A stretch of 64,000 nucleotides of DNA, from assembly GCA_009841225.1 (NCBI GenBank), contig VXMF01000037.1, forward strand, positions 1-64,000, read 5' to 3'. Below, piece after piece: positions 26,491 to 34,252 of this stretch. The stretch comes from Terriglobia bacterium. GTDB taxonomy: Bacteria; Acidobacteriota; Terriglobia; Bryobacterales; UBA6623. Within the stretch, counting starts at the first letter, position 1. Every line of letters starts with the position of its first letter. The notes beneath the pieces are model-generated. The model made no database searches, had not been told where the DNA came from, and worked only from the letters and a program-made list of their open reading frames with translations. The position numbers were made by a program, and so were the translations under genes.

Positions 26491-27579
26491 TTAGGTTTGG
26501 CTCGCCTGGGAAACCAGGTCTGATACAGGACCGATCAGCAGCTTGTTCGCCACCGTGTTGGGCAATGTGGTCAACAGCACGAAGCGCACCCCGGACTGCG
26601 GATCCGCCCAAGCGAGCGTCCCGGTGGCGCCGCCGTGCCACGCAGTCCGCTCCGAGCAGCCGGCCCCCGCTCCACTGCCGAGAGCGAAGCCCAGGCCTCG
26701 CGGCCTGCCCAGCTTGGACGTGTGGTTGCGCACCATCAGCGCCGCCGTCGCGGGACGCAGCACCTGAGCCCGTTCCGGTGCCAGAAACTCGAGAAAGAAC
26801 CTCGACACGTCCGCCGCGCTGGCATGGGCGCCGCCCCATGGGGACGCCAGCTCGCGCCAGTAGCGGCTGTTCCAATCCCAGTGGGACGCCTCGGGCCTGC
26901 CTTGCCCGCCGTGCGGAGGGCCTTGCTCGACTTGGCTGCGCTGGGTCTGATCCAAGCGGATCCGGCCTAGGCCCAAGGCCGTGCGCTCCATCGCGAGCGG
27001 CCGGAACAGGCTCTGCTCCAAGTATTCGGGAAAAGCCGTGCCCGTGATGCGCTCGCAAATCTCGGCCAGCAACAGGATTCCCATGCTCTGGTAGGAATAG
27101 CGCGTGCCCGGCTCGAACAGCAGGGGCGTGCGAATCGTCCGCTCGACGAATTCGCTCAATGGAGCGTTGCGCTTGCGCAACTCGACGTTCTCGGGGAGCT
27201 GGTCCGGCAAGCCGGACGTGTGCGTCAGCAATTGCTTGACGGTAACGCGGGAGCGCGCCCCGGCGCTGAACTCCGGAATGAAGCGCCTGACCGGATCGGC
27301 CAGTTTCGACTCCCCGCGGTCGGCCAGCAGCATCGCGCCAGCTGCCGTCATCGGCTTGGTGATCGAAGCCAGCAAGAAAATCGCGTCTACTGTCGAGGCA
27401 CTACCGTAGCAGCGTTGGAACACGTCCTTGTCGCGTCGGACGTCGAGCACGGCACCCTGTACCGCGCCGCCAGCGACCTGCGCACCGACCAAGTCTGCGG
27501 CCGCCTCGAGATCGTCGCGGCGCGCCGCGTGCGCGATCGAGCACGCCAGCGCCGTAGTCAAGAAAGTCCTGCGCCTCAT
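26491..27579 (-). CDS. Beta-lactamase-family serine hydrolase, exported
   Basis: 362 residues with a twin-arginine-like start (MRRRTFLTTALACSIAHA). The serine-hydrolase triad of class C beta-lactamases and esterases is recognisable: Ser72-x-x-Lys75 in ASITK, Tyr163 in YSYQS, and a HGGATG box replacing KTG near the end. Such proteins may be esterases, D-amino-acid peptidases or carboxypeptidase-like enzymes; true beta-lactam hydrolysis is unlikely to be inferable. It sits between pyrF and a sulfatase gene on the same strand. Confidence 0.85.
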   Translation of the reverse strand: MRRRTFLTTALACSIAHAARRDDLEAAADLVGAQVAGGAVQGAVLDVRRDKDVFQRCYGSASTVDAIFLLASITKPMTAAGAMLLADRGESKLADPVRRFIPEFSAGARSRVTVKQLLTHTSGLPDQLPENVELRKRNAPLSEFVERTIRTPLLFEPGTRYSYQSMGILLLAEICERITGTAFPEYLEQSLFRPLAMERTALGLGRIRLDQTQRSQVEQGPPHGGQGRPEASHWDWNSRYWRELASPWGGAHASAADVSRFFLEFLAPERAQVLRPATAALMVRNHTSKLGRPRGLGFALGSGAGAGCSERTAWHGGATGTLAWADPQSGVRFVLLTTLPNTVANKLLIGPVSDLVSQASQT

Positions 27580-27606
27580 CCGTGGAGAATCCTAGCAAGG
27601 CGCGGC

Positions 27607-29448
27607 CTATTCTGCATCAGCCCGGATCTTGCCGACCAAGTTCGGCAGGTAGGCGCCGAAGCGCCGGTCGTAGCGCGGATCCTTCTGCGGCACGGCCAAG
27701 ATCCTCTCAAGGGCTGGGCTGGCTCGCTCGTCCATGTAGTCCAGCGCGTTCAGCGCGGCCATTGCAACGAACAAGCCGTTCTCGCTCGTATCGGCGTGCT
27801 GCACCAGCACCTCAAGCGCACGCCCGGCCTCCGCATCGCTGCCATAGCGTCCCAGCGCCTCGCCCGCGGCAATCCGCACAGCCGGATTCGTGTCGCCCAG
27901 CGCCGTCCGCAACGGGCCAGCCAGCGCTTGGACGCCGTCACGGCCACGCATGAGGGCGCCGAGCGCCGCCCAATAGCGCACGGCGCTGTCGGGGTCGTCG
28001 AAGCCTTGGCGCAAGTCGGCCTCCGCTCCGGCCTCCATGGAGGACGCTAACTCTGCCATGCGCATGATGCGCCCGATTGGAAAGCGCATGGGGTTGGCGC
28101 CCATCGAATGCGGCGCGTCATCTCCGGCGCGGTCGTGAATCTCACTCTCTGGCAGGAAGCCAAGGTCACGGATCGATAGCGACCACTCGCGGCGTGCCGC
28201 CCGCAAACGCTCAAGATCCCTGCGGTGCTCGGGACTGGAAGCCAAGTTCTGCGTCTCGTCGGGATCCCGCTCCAGATCGTAGAGCTCCTCGGCGGGCTTG
28301 GTCTCCCAGAAGTGTGTCCGGGGTCGCTGGAGCTTGCCAGCATGGTACAGGCGGTGCCACACGGCGGTGGTCGGAGTCTGGAACATGTACTGGATGTACT
28401 GCCCGTAGATGCGGTGGGGCATGAAGTTGCGGATGTAGATGAAGCGACCGTCGGTCACGCTGCGAACCATGTCGTAGCGTTCGTCCATCCTGCCGCGAAA
28501 GCCGTAGATATACGGCTGGGGGGGCGCTTCGAACTCACCGGCGAAGGCGTAGCCCTGGAAGTGGTCGGGCGGCTCGACGCCGGCCAAGCTCAGGACAGTC
28601 GGCGCGAAGTCGATGAACCCGACCAAGCGCTCGCTCTCGCCGCCGGCCAGGTACTCGGCGGGGCGCAGGTGCTTGAACTTCTCCGGTATGTGCAGGATCA
28701 GGGGGACGTGGAGACCGGAATTGTACGTCCAGCGCTTGCCGCGCGGCATGCCCGGCCCGTGATCGGCCCAGTAGAAGACGATCGTGTCCTCTTCCAGCCC
28801 GTCCTCGCGCAGTTCGGCCAGCACCTTGCCCGCCATCGCGTCCATTTCGCTGATCTTGTCGTGATACTGGGCCCAGTCGGTGCGGCTTTCCTCGGTGTCG
28901 GGATGGTAGGCCGGCACGCGTACCTTGGCGGAATCGTGGATCGGCGTGTGCGGCCGGCGGCGGATCTGGGATTCGTGGGTGACTGTGAAATTGAAAACCG
29001 CGAAGAACGGCTGGCCCGGCGCGCGCTTGCGCCAGTGTGCCTGGCGGCTCGACTCGTCCCAAACCTGGCCGGGCTTCTTCAGGTTGTAGTCTTCCTTGGC
29101 GTTGTTCGAGACGTAGTAGCCGGCCTCTCTGAGGTATTGGGGGAACATGCGCATCGAAGAGGGCAGCCGTGTCAGCGAGCGCATGTGCTGAGCGCCGGTC
29201 GACGGGGGGTACATCCCGCTGATGATGGTCGTGCGCGCCGGAGCGCAAACCGGCGCGGTCGACCAAGCGCGGCGGTAAATCATGCCCTTGGCGCCGAGGG
29301 CGTCGAGATTGGGCGTGTCTGCGTAGGAGTCCCCGTAAGCTCCGAGGTGCGGTCCGTTGTCCTCGGAGCTGATCCACAAGATGTTGGGGCTGTCGGCGCC
29401 GGCAGCCGTCGCAACTAGGGCGGCTAGCAGCGCGATCCTGGTAAGCAT
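27607..29448 (-). CDS. Type I sulfatase with C-terminal HEAT-like repeats
   Basis: 613 residues. After a signal peptide (MLTRIALLAALVATAAG) comes a sulfatase domain with the metal motif SSEDNGPH and the signature CAPAR, in which Cys68 would become formylglycine. The second metal site is YWADHGPG. The last 150 residues contain helical repeats with DPDSAVRYWAA and DTNPAVRIAAGEALG, the hallmarks of HEAT repeats. This N-sulfatase-like plus HEAT layout is known in Planctomycetes-type heparan or N-acetylglucosamine sulfatase families, but the substrate is not determined here. TATACT ends seven bases before the ATG, so the transcript may lack a leader. It is divergent from nrdR. Confidence 0.9.
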   Translation of the reverse strand: MLTRIALLAALVATAAGADSPNILWISSEDNGPHLGAYGDSYADTPNLDALGAKGMIYRRAWSTAPVCAPARTTIISGMYPPSTGAQHMRSLTRLPSSMRMFPQYLREAGYYVSNNAKEDYNLKKPGQVWDESSRQAHWRKRAPGQPFFAVFNFTVTHESQIRRRPHTPIHDSAKVRVPAYHPDTEESRTDWAQYHDKISEMDAMAGKVLAELREDGLEEDTIVFYWADHGPGMPRGKRWTYNSGLHVPLILHIPEKFKHLRPAEYLAGGESERLVGFIDFAPTVLSLAGVEPPDHFQGYAFAGEFEAPPQPYIYGFRGRMDERYDMVRSVTDGRFIYIRNFMPHRIYGQYIQYMFQTPTTAVWHRLYHAGKLQRPRTHFWETKPAEELYDLERDPDETQNLASSPEHRRDLERLRAARREWSLSIRDLGFLPESEIHDRAGDDAPHSMGANPMRFPIGRIMRMAELASSMEAGAEADLRQGFDDPDSAVRYWAALGALMRGRDGVQALAGPLRTALGDTNPAVRIAAGEALGRYGSDAEAGRALEVLVQHADTSENGLFVAMAALNALDYMDERASPALERILAVPQKDPRYDRRFGAYLPNLVGKIRADAE

Positions 29449-29455
29449 GCCCCAA

Positions 29456-29461
29456 AGTATA
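29456..29461 (-). promoter_or_regulatory. -10 TATACT close to the sulfatase start
   Basis: The minus strand reads TATACT and then seven bases before ATG. Transcription would begin at about the start codon. There is no ribosome binding site in the gap. Confidence 0.4.
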
Positions 29462-29477
29462 GCGAGGCGCTAGAGGT

Positions 29478-29483
29478 TAGAAT
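29478..29483 (+). promoter_or_regulatory. -10-like TAGAAT upstream of nrdR
   Basis: TAGAAT on the plus strand would give a leader of about 25 bases before the GTG of nrdR. It lies in the short divergent region shared with the sulfatase promoter. No NrdR box pair is obvious. Confidence 0.35.
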
Positions 29484-29514
29484 CGTAGGTCCGGCGCGAG
29501 CCGCCGACCCCACC

Positions 29515-29970
29515 GTGCTCTGCCCGTACTGCGGCCACCTGAAGAACAAAGTCATCGACTCCCGCACGACCAAGGGGGAGGAGGTAATCCGCCGCCGCCG
29601 CGACTGCTTGTCCTGCAAGCGCCGCTTCACCACCTACGAGCGGGTCGAAGAGCTGCCCGTCATGGTCGTGAAGAAGGACCTCCACCGCGAGCGCTTTGAC
29701 CGCAAGAAGGTGCTGCAAGGGTTGATGCGGGCTTGCGAGAAGCGGCCCGTGCCGATGGCCGCCATCGAAGCCATGGTGAGCGCCGCCGAGTCCGAGGTGA
29801 TGGGATCCCCCGAAGGCGAGTGCCCCACGAGCAGGATCGGCGAGCTGCTCATGCAGGAACTCAAGCGAGTCGACCGGGTGGCCTATGTGCGCTTCGCGTC
29901 GGTCTACCGCGACTTCCAGGACGAGCATCAATTCGTGAAAGAGATCCACTCGCTCCAATCGGAGCCGTAG
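29515..29970 (+). CDS. nrdR: Transcriptional repressor NrdR
   Basis: 151 residues. The zinc ribbon has its four cysteines at 3, 6, 31 and 34 (CPYC and CLSC), followed by the RRRDC and RRFTTYERVE segments. The rest is the ATP-cone domain that senses dATP/ATP (VVKKDLHRERFDRKKV, then SRIGELLMQELKRVD). NrdR represses ribonucleotide reductase operons. The start is GTG, preceding the invariant CPYC by one residue. No nrd genes are in this window. Confidence 0.97.
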   Translation: MLCPYCGHLKNKVIDSRTTKGEEVIRRRRDCLSCKRRFTTYERVEELPVMVVKKDLHRERFDRKKVLQGLMRACEKRPVPMAAIEAMVSAAESEVMGSPEGECPTSRIGELLMQELKRVDRVAYVRFASVYRDFQDEHQFVKEIHSLQSEP

Positions 29971-29979
29971 CGGACTCCG

Positions 29980-30000
29980 CGGTTGCCGGGGTGGCAACCG
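29980..30000 (+). terminator. Stem-loop after nrdR
   Basis: CGGTTGCC and GGCAACCG form an eight-pair stem around a five-base loop, ten bases after the nrdR stop. It is followed by a G-run rather than a U-run, so it could be a weak or factor-assisted terminator. Confidence 0.5.
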
Positions 30001-30483
30001 GGGGGCGGCGCGTTCCCTCCGCGAGCTGGTGTTGCGTCACGGCTCGAATTTGGGCTATTCCGCAGGACCATATGCCTCGCACTGCGCACCGCATGCGGCT
30101 CGGGACGCGCTCATACGACGGGCTAGTGCTTGCGCTACCGCGCCGCACTACATCGCCGGGGCCGTTGGAGCAACGGCTTGGATCGGGCCATGGCTGGGTC
30201 ATGCGTGGTCGCTGAACATCGTCCGACCTGCCCGATGGCACATCCGAAGATGGTCGGTGATGAAGTCCAAGAGGGATGGTGTTGTCCTAGCCTGCGATGC
30301 AGATGTGATCGCTCCAGAGGGCAGCGATGCTGACCGCGTGTTGAGCGACTCTCCTAATGCGGCTCGGCTGGCGCAACGCCGTACGCCGGCGGTCCCCCTC
30401 GTGGGGCACTCACAGAAGCAGTACGCCCACGACGGCCGGGTCACCGGCATGCCCGGGTGCAAGCTCACTGAGAATGCCTACAG
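30001..30483. other. Intergenic stretch without a convincing gene
   Basis: An open frame runs from 30029 into the AT-rich patch, but its translation has no recognisable domain and ends in a Phe/Tyr/Ile run caused by the AT-rich DNA. I treat it as non-coding. No repeats or attachment sites were found. Confidence 0.55.
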
Positions 30484-30573
30484 TTTCTTCTTTTATTCTA
30501 TTATTATTTCTTAATATCAGAAACATATATATTTTTAGTATTATACTATATTTATAAACAGGTCTATTATAGC
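30484..30573. other. AT-rich patch, probable promoter region of the Rpn nuclease gene
   Basis: About 90 bases are nearly pure A/T in DNA that is otherwise well over half G/C. Several -10-like hexamers occur, including TATACT at 30542-30547. The contrast suggests acquired DNA or an H-NS-like silencer target, placed directly ahead of the Rpn gene. Confidence 0.55.
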
Positions 30574-30585
30574 CCAGCAACTCCG

Positions 30586-31587
30586 ATGTCTCAGCCCTCC
30601 CACGACGGCGCTAGCCGCGCCCTCTTCGAACACCCGCTGATCCTTGAATCGCTCGTACTGGGCTTCGCCCGCAGCGTGGTCGGCGACCGCCTCGATATGT
30701 CCACCCTCAAGCGCGTCGCGGCCCGCCACGTCAGCGATGGGCTGCAGCAAAGCGAGAACGACATGATCTGGGAGGTGCAGGCTCGCCAGGGCGGCCAGCT
30801 CTACGTCTACCTCATGCTCGAATTCCAAGCCCAGCCCGACTGGACCATGCCGCTGCGCATGGCCAACTATGTCGGCCAGTTCTACCGCGGCTTGCTTGCG
30901 CGCGCGGAAGTGCGCGCGGCGCGGCAGCTGCCGCAGGTGCTGCCGCTGGTGGTCTACAGCGGCAAGGCGGCCTGGCCGGCTTGCGCGGATGTGCATGATT
31001 TGATCGACCGGACGCTGCCGGGGCTGGTGCCGTATGGCCTGCGGATGCCGTACCTGCTGGTCGACGTGTGGCGCAATCGGGGCTTGGACCGGGCCCTGCG
31101 CAACGTGGCCGACGCGGTGTTCCGGCTGCAGCGTGCGGAGTCGCTGGAGGCGGGCCGGGGCGAGTTGGAACTGCTCGCGGAATGGCTGCGGGGGGAGGAA
31201 TGGGCGGATTTGCGGCGGGTGTTGGTGCGGTGGATAATGAAGGTGCTGGTGCCGGCGGGCTGGCAGCCGGCCTTGGATGCGGAAGAGGTTGCGGACCTGC
31301 AGGAATTGGTCGAGGTGCTGGAGGGTGAGATGAGAACATGGGAGGACAACTTCCGGGAGGCGGCGGAGGCCGAGGGACTCGCCAAGGGGCGCAGCGAGGG
31401 ACTCGCCAAGGGACGCAGCGAGGGACTGCTAAACCTCGTGCGTCACAAGTTTGGCGAAGCATTCGCTGCCGAGGTGGCACCAGCGTTGGGAATGTGCCAG
31501 TCGGTGCAAGCGCTGGACGAGATGGGCGTGTTCTTGCTGACGTGCGACAGCAGCGAAGCCTTGCTCGCCAAGGTCCGCGCACTGTAG
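30586..31587 (+). CDS. Rpn-family (PD-(D/E)XK) recombination-promoting nuclease
   Basis: 333 residues. The N-terminal nuclease domain shows the PD-(D/E)XK residues expected for the Rpn/transposase_31 family: Asp59 in ENDMIWEV and Glu79-x-Gln81 in LEFQAQPDW. Next comes MPLRMANY and, further on, a helical region. A charged linker carries two copies of an eight-residue repeat (EGLAKGRS), and a C-terminal helical bundle follows. Rpn proteins are DNA endonucleases that stimulate RecA-independent recombination, and some are toxins with short internal antitoxin products. I see no clear internal start with a ribosome binding site. The AT-rich upstream patch suggests transfer. Confidence 0.85.
   Translation: MSQPSHDGASRALFEHPLILESLVLGFARSVVGDRLDMSTLKRVAARHVSDGLQQSENDMIWEVQARQGGQLYVYLMLEFQAQPDWTMPLRMANYVGQFYRGLLARAEVRAARQLPQVLPLVVYSGKAAWPACADVHDLIDRTLPGLVPYGLRMPYLLVDVWRNRGLDRALRNVADAVFRLQRAESLEAGRGELELLAEWLRGEEWADLRRVLVRWIMKVLVPAGWQPALDAEEVADLQELVEVLEGEMRTWEDNFREAAEAEGLAKGRSEGLAKGRSEGLLNLVRHKFGEAFAAEVAPALGMCQSVQALDEMGVFLLTCDSSEALLAKVRAL
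31372..31428 (+). repeat. In-frame 24-bp tandem repeat in the Rpn gene
   Basis: Two units of 24 bases (31372-31395 and 31396-31419) differ at one position and are followed by nine bases of a third. They encode EGLAKGRS twice. Such repeats can expand or contract by slippage and alter linker length without a frameshift. Confidence 0.9.
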
Positions 31588-31893
31588 TGCAGCTCGCCAG
31601 CGGCACCGCATGAGATAGGGCACTGCACCAAGCGCCGACAACGGCCACCGGAGGGTGGCTGCGGCTAGTCGAGGTCGGCAGTGCAGGCGATCGGAGAATC
31701 GCGCAAAGAGGCTCAGCACTAGGACGAAGACCGCTAGCAGCGTTGCGCTCCGCGCCTCGACGAGCAGAGAGAACATACTCCGCGGGTGCAGCTCGACCGC
31801 CTGGCATCAGGCTGTGCCAACGCAGCATGATCCGACGATGCTAGATGGGCGGGTTTACCTCGGCTTGTCCAAGAATCATGTCCTGACGCAACA
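31588..31893. other. Intergenic stretch, no gene seen
   Basis: Lies between the convergent Rpn and BNR genes. Frames are open only over short arginine- and serine-rich runs. No terminator with a U-run was found. Confidence 0.55.
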
Positions 31894-33234
31894 CTAGTCG
31901 CGCTCGTCCAGCAAATACGCCGAGCCCTTGCCGGTTCCCTGCCAGGCATAGAACAGCAGCAGGTCGTCCACGCTCTGTCCGCCTGCGCCGCGCACGAACT
32001 TAACGCTCTGGTAGCGCAGTCCCGCCTTTGGCGTCAGGTCGCGGGCGCGCTTCCAGTGAGTGCCCGAAGCGTCTGAGGCCCATTCCTCGACGCGGTCGCC
32101 CCAGCCGTAGCTGTTCATGAGCGTGTCCTCGTTGGTCTCGCCGTCGCCGGCGATCAAGAAGGCTTGGAAGGACCCGTCCGGGCGCGCTACCAAGTGCGTC
32201 GAGTTGAACGGATGCCCGGTCCCCGTGAGGCGCGTCTTCTCCCACTTGCCTGCGCGCATGCGGACGAAATAGAACGTCGAAGCGTAGGGCGTCTCGCCCG
32301 ATACCGGCAGCAGGAAGTTCGGCTCGCCGCCCGGCCCGAGTGCGATCGACGGGCCCACAGACGCACTGCCGCCTTCTGTGTCTAGCACCAAGCAGTCGCG
32401 CTGGGCGCTTGCGAAGTTCACTGGCCTGGCGAGTTCCTTGCCGTGCGCGTTGAAGACCTTCCCGCTCGCGAGATCGGCCCGGACATAGTAGAGGTTGTGG
32501 CGCCGGGTGTAGTCATGCAGCACCGAGCCGTAGCGCTGGCTCGCGATGGGTTCCTCGACCTTCCAAATGAAGGCGATGTGCAGCGCGCTGCCGTCTGCGC
32601 TCACCTGTGTCGTCTGGTACGAGCCGGCGTGGGACGCCAGCGGCGACTCGTGCGGAGGCGCGTCCATATCAATAACCGGGCTCTTCGGCTTCTCCCAGGT
32701 GCGGCCCCCGTCGGCGGAGGTGCGATAGGTCCAAAAGCCCAAGTGGCCGCTCTCGCGGAAGTAGACAAGCGTCCTGCCATCAGCGAGATCGTGGACTTGC
32801 GGGTAGGACACCGAGTGCGAAATCTCGGCAAGCCGCTCCCATGCGTTCGTCGCGCCGGGCTGCTTCGTCGCTAGGTGGTATCCCGGAGTCCTATGGAAGC
32901 CGAAAGCGACGTGCAGGCGGCCGTCCGACTCGGCCCAGACAACCGGCGCATAGTGTTGGTCCCGCTCGAACCGCGCGGCATCGATTTTGATGCCAGTTCC
33001 GGTCAGCAGCATGCGTGGCTCGGAGAACTTGCGCTCAGCGAGGTCATAGGAGCGAATCCAAGGCAGACCCTTGTCGCCGCGCCAGACCATGTGCAGCTGA
33101 CCCTGGCTCACAACCGCTTGAGGGTACATGCGGTTGTCATAGAGCATCTTCAGCGCTCCGTCTCCGGCGAAGCGCACAACCTGGGCTGCCAGTGGGCAGC
33201 TAGCCAGCAGCAATGTGAACAGGAGGGGCCTCAT
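31894..33234 (-). CDS. BNR-repeat protein, exported
   Basis: About 446 residues. A signal peptide (MRPLLFTLLLASCPLAAQ) is followed by a beta-propeller-like protein with BNR/Asp-box character (SADGGRTW). It belongs to the BNR_4-like family, related to sialidases and ulvan- or rhamnogalacturonan-associated proteins. Catalytic sialidase arginines are not evident. I infer secretion and a role in glycan handling, since three sulfatases and two glycosidases are nearby. This start is favoured because TATGCT lies ten bases before it; an ATG five codons upstream overlaps that element. Confidence 0.8.
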   Translation of the reverse strand: MRPLLFTLLLASCPLAAQVVRFAGDGALKMLYDNRMYPQAVVSQGQLHMVWRGDKGLPWIRSYDLAERKFSEPRMLLTGTGIKIDAARFERDQHYAPVVWAESDGRLHVAFGFHRTPGYHLATKQPGATNAWERLAEISHSVSYPQVHDLADGRTLVYFRESGHLGFWTYRTSADGGRTWEKPKSPVIDMDAPPHESPLASHAGSYQTTQVSADGSALHIAFIWKVEEPIASQRYGSVLHDYTRRHNLYYVRADLASGKVFNAHGKELARPVNFASAQRDCLVLDTEGGSASVGPSIALGPGGEPNFLLPVSGETPYASTFYFVRMRAGKWEKTRLTGTGHPFNSTHLVARPDGSFQAFLIAGDGETNEDTLMNSYGWGDRVEEWASDASGTHWKRARDLTPKAGLRYQSVKFVRGAGGQSVDDLLLFYAWQGTGKGSAYLLDERD

Positions 33235-33391
33235 GAGTGCGTCCAGCATAGCCCGGCACCGAGAACTGCGCAAACGTGGCGGCGGGGTGGCCTGAATCCC
33301 TAGCGCATGCCTCGTCATGCTTCCTCCCGCGGCGTCGGACGCGGCAGCTGCGCGGGCACCGCTCCGCGTCCGGGTCTCTTCGCCAACGCTG

Positions 33392-33400
33392 TGCTAGACT
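33392..33400 (+). promoter_or_regulatory. Extended -10 promoter of the rpmH cluster
   Basis: TGCTAGACT fits the extended -10 form TGnTANNNT. It would start transcription near 33407 and give a leader of about 54 bases to rpmH. The -35 region is poor, as allowed for extended -10 promoters. No DnaA boxes or dnaA gene are seen upstream. Confidence 0.5.
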
Positions 33401-33460
33401 GATGTTTCAGGCTCTTCGGGACGTTGCAACCCAAGAGACACCCGACGGAAGGGGCAGCTG

Positions 33461-33625
33461 ATGCCGAAGAGAACATACCAGCCGAACCGGCGCAAGAGAG
33501 CGAAGACGCACGGGTTCCGCATTCGGATGAGGACAGCGGGAGGCCGACGTGTGCTCAAAGCTCGCCGCGCCAAGGGGCGCAAGCGCCTCACCGTCAGCGA
33601 CGAGAAGCGCGGAATTCGCACCTGA
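33461..33625 (+). CDS. rpmH: 50S ribosomal protein L34
   Basis: 54 residues, very basic. The sequence starts MPKRTYQPNRRKRAKTHGFR and continues with RMRTAGGRRVLKARRAKGRKRL, the invariant pattern of L34. It has a short C-terminal extension (TVSDEKRGIRT). GACGGAAGGGG lies upstream as a ribosome binding site. The frame is shorter than a 60-codon cut-off and so is easily missed. It opens the conserved rpmH-rnpA-yidD-yidC-khpB-mnmE order. Its last 77 bases overlap the only canonical start available for rnpA. Confidence 0.97.
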   Translation: MPKRTYQPNRRKRAKTHGFRIRMRTAGGRRVLKARRAKGRKRLTVSDEKRGIRT

Positions 33626-33986
33626 TCTGACCGTCGGCAGGGGGTTCCCGAGGCAACGACGCATCCTCAAGCGCGCCGAATTCCAAGCAGTCTATGATGG
33701 AGGTGTTCGGGTCGGGGCTCGGCTAGTCACGGTCTTTGCGATGGTAACCGGTACGGACCGTCCCGCCCGTGTCGGCCTGACAGTCACCCGCAAGGTCGGT
33801 AACTCCGTAGTCAGGAACCGCTGCAAGCGCTTGCTGCGCGAGGCCGTTCGCCAGCACTGGCGCTTGCTGCCAACCGGCATGGACGTGGTGCTGCACGCCC
33901 GTTACGGGCTCGCCACGGCGCAGGCCCGAGAGGTGGAGAGAGAGATTGCCCGAATGCTGCCCAAGGCCGCGCAGAGGCTCAGCTGA
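33549..33986 (+). CDS. rnpA: Ribonuclease P protein component
   Basis: The recognisable RnpA part begins at about codon 33 (FPRQRRILKRAEFQAVYDGG). It includes the RNR signature as VTRKVGNSVVRNRCKRLLRE and is about 110 residues long, as usual. It binds the RNase P RNA and helps mature tRNA 5' ends. Between the rpmH stop and the conserved region this frame has no ATG, GTG or TTG. The only canonical start is the GTG at 33549 inside rpmH, which would add about 30 residues; a CTG at 33627 is the sole non-canonical alternative near the expected N-terminus. Overlap of rpmH and rnpA is known in Thermus. Confidence 0.9.
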   Translation: MCSKLAAPRGASASPSATRSAEFAPDLTVGRGFPRQRRILKRAEFQAVYDGGVRVGARLVTVFAMVTGTDRPARVGLTVTRKVGNSVVRNRCKRLLREAVRQHWRLLPTGMDVVLHARYGLATAQAREVEREIARMLPKAAQRLS

Positions 33987-34248
33987 GCCACCGGGGCGGC
34001 GCCGGCGCAGTGTCCCGCAAGCCATCGCGTTGGCGATCCTGCGGGTCTACAAGGTGGCCGTATCGCCGTTGGTGCCGCCCGCATGCCGATTCCACCCGAC
34101 CTGCTCGGACTATGCACACGAGGCCATCGAGCATCACGGGATTGCCCGCGGCGCTCTGTTGGCGGCCAAGCGGCTGATTCGCTGCCACCCGTTCTCGCCT
34201 GGCGGAATCGACCTAGTCCCAAAGGCCGTCCGGCGAGTGGATCACTAA
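33946..34248 (+). CDS. yidD: Membrane protein insertion efficiency factor YidD
   Basis: The core ILRVYKVAVSPLVPPACRFHPTCSDYA... and RCHPFSPGG are diagnostic for YidD (HlyA-like/DUF37), a small peripheral membrane protein that assists YidC. The frame can start at TTG 33946, preceded by an AGGTGGAG-type site and overlapping rnpA, or at TTG 34030, which gives a shorter product closer to the usual length. No ATG or GTG serves. It ends four bases before the yidC start. Confidence 0.9.
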   Translation: MPECCPRPRRGSAEPPGRRRRSVPQAIALAILRVYKVAVSPLVPPACRFHPTCSDYAHEAIEHHGIARGALLAAKRLIRCHPFSPGGIDLVPKAVRRVDH

Positions 34249-34252
34249 GCCC

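Noticed and set aside
28225..29418. A 397-codon plus-strand open frame opposite the HEAT-sulfatase
   Set aside because: Antisense shadow; the minus strand carries the complete sulfatase signature and signal peptide.
30029..30514. A 161-codon open frame before the Rpn gene
   Set aside because: No recognisable domain, and its C-terminus is just the AT-rich patch read as Phe, Tyr and Ile.
33235..33460. Replication origin upstream of rpmH
   Set aside because: rpmH often lies near oriC, but no DnaA-box cluster, AT-rich unwinding element or dnaA gene is present here.
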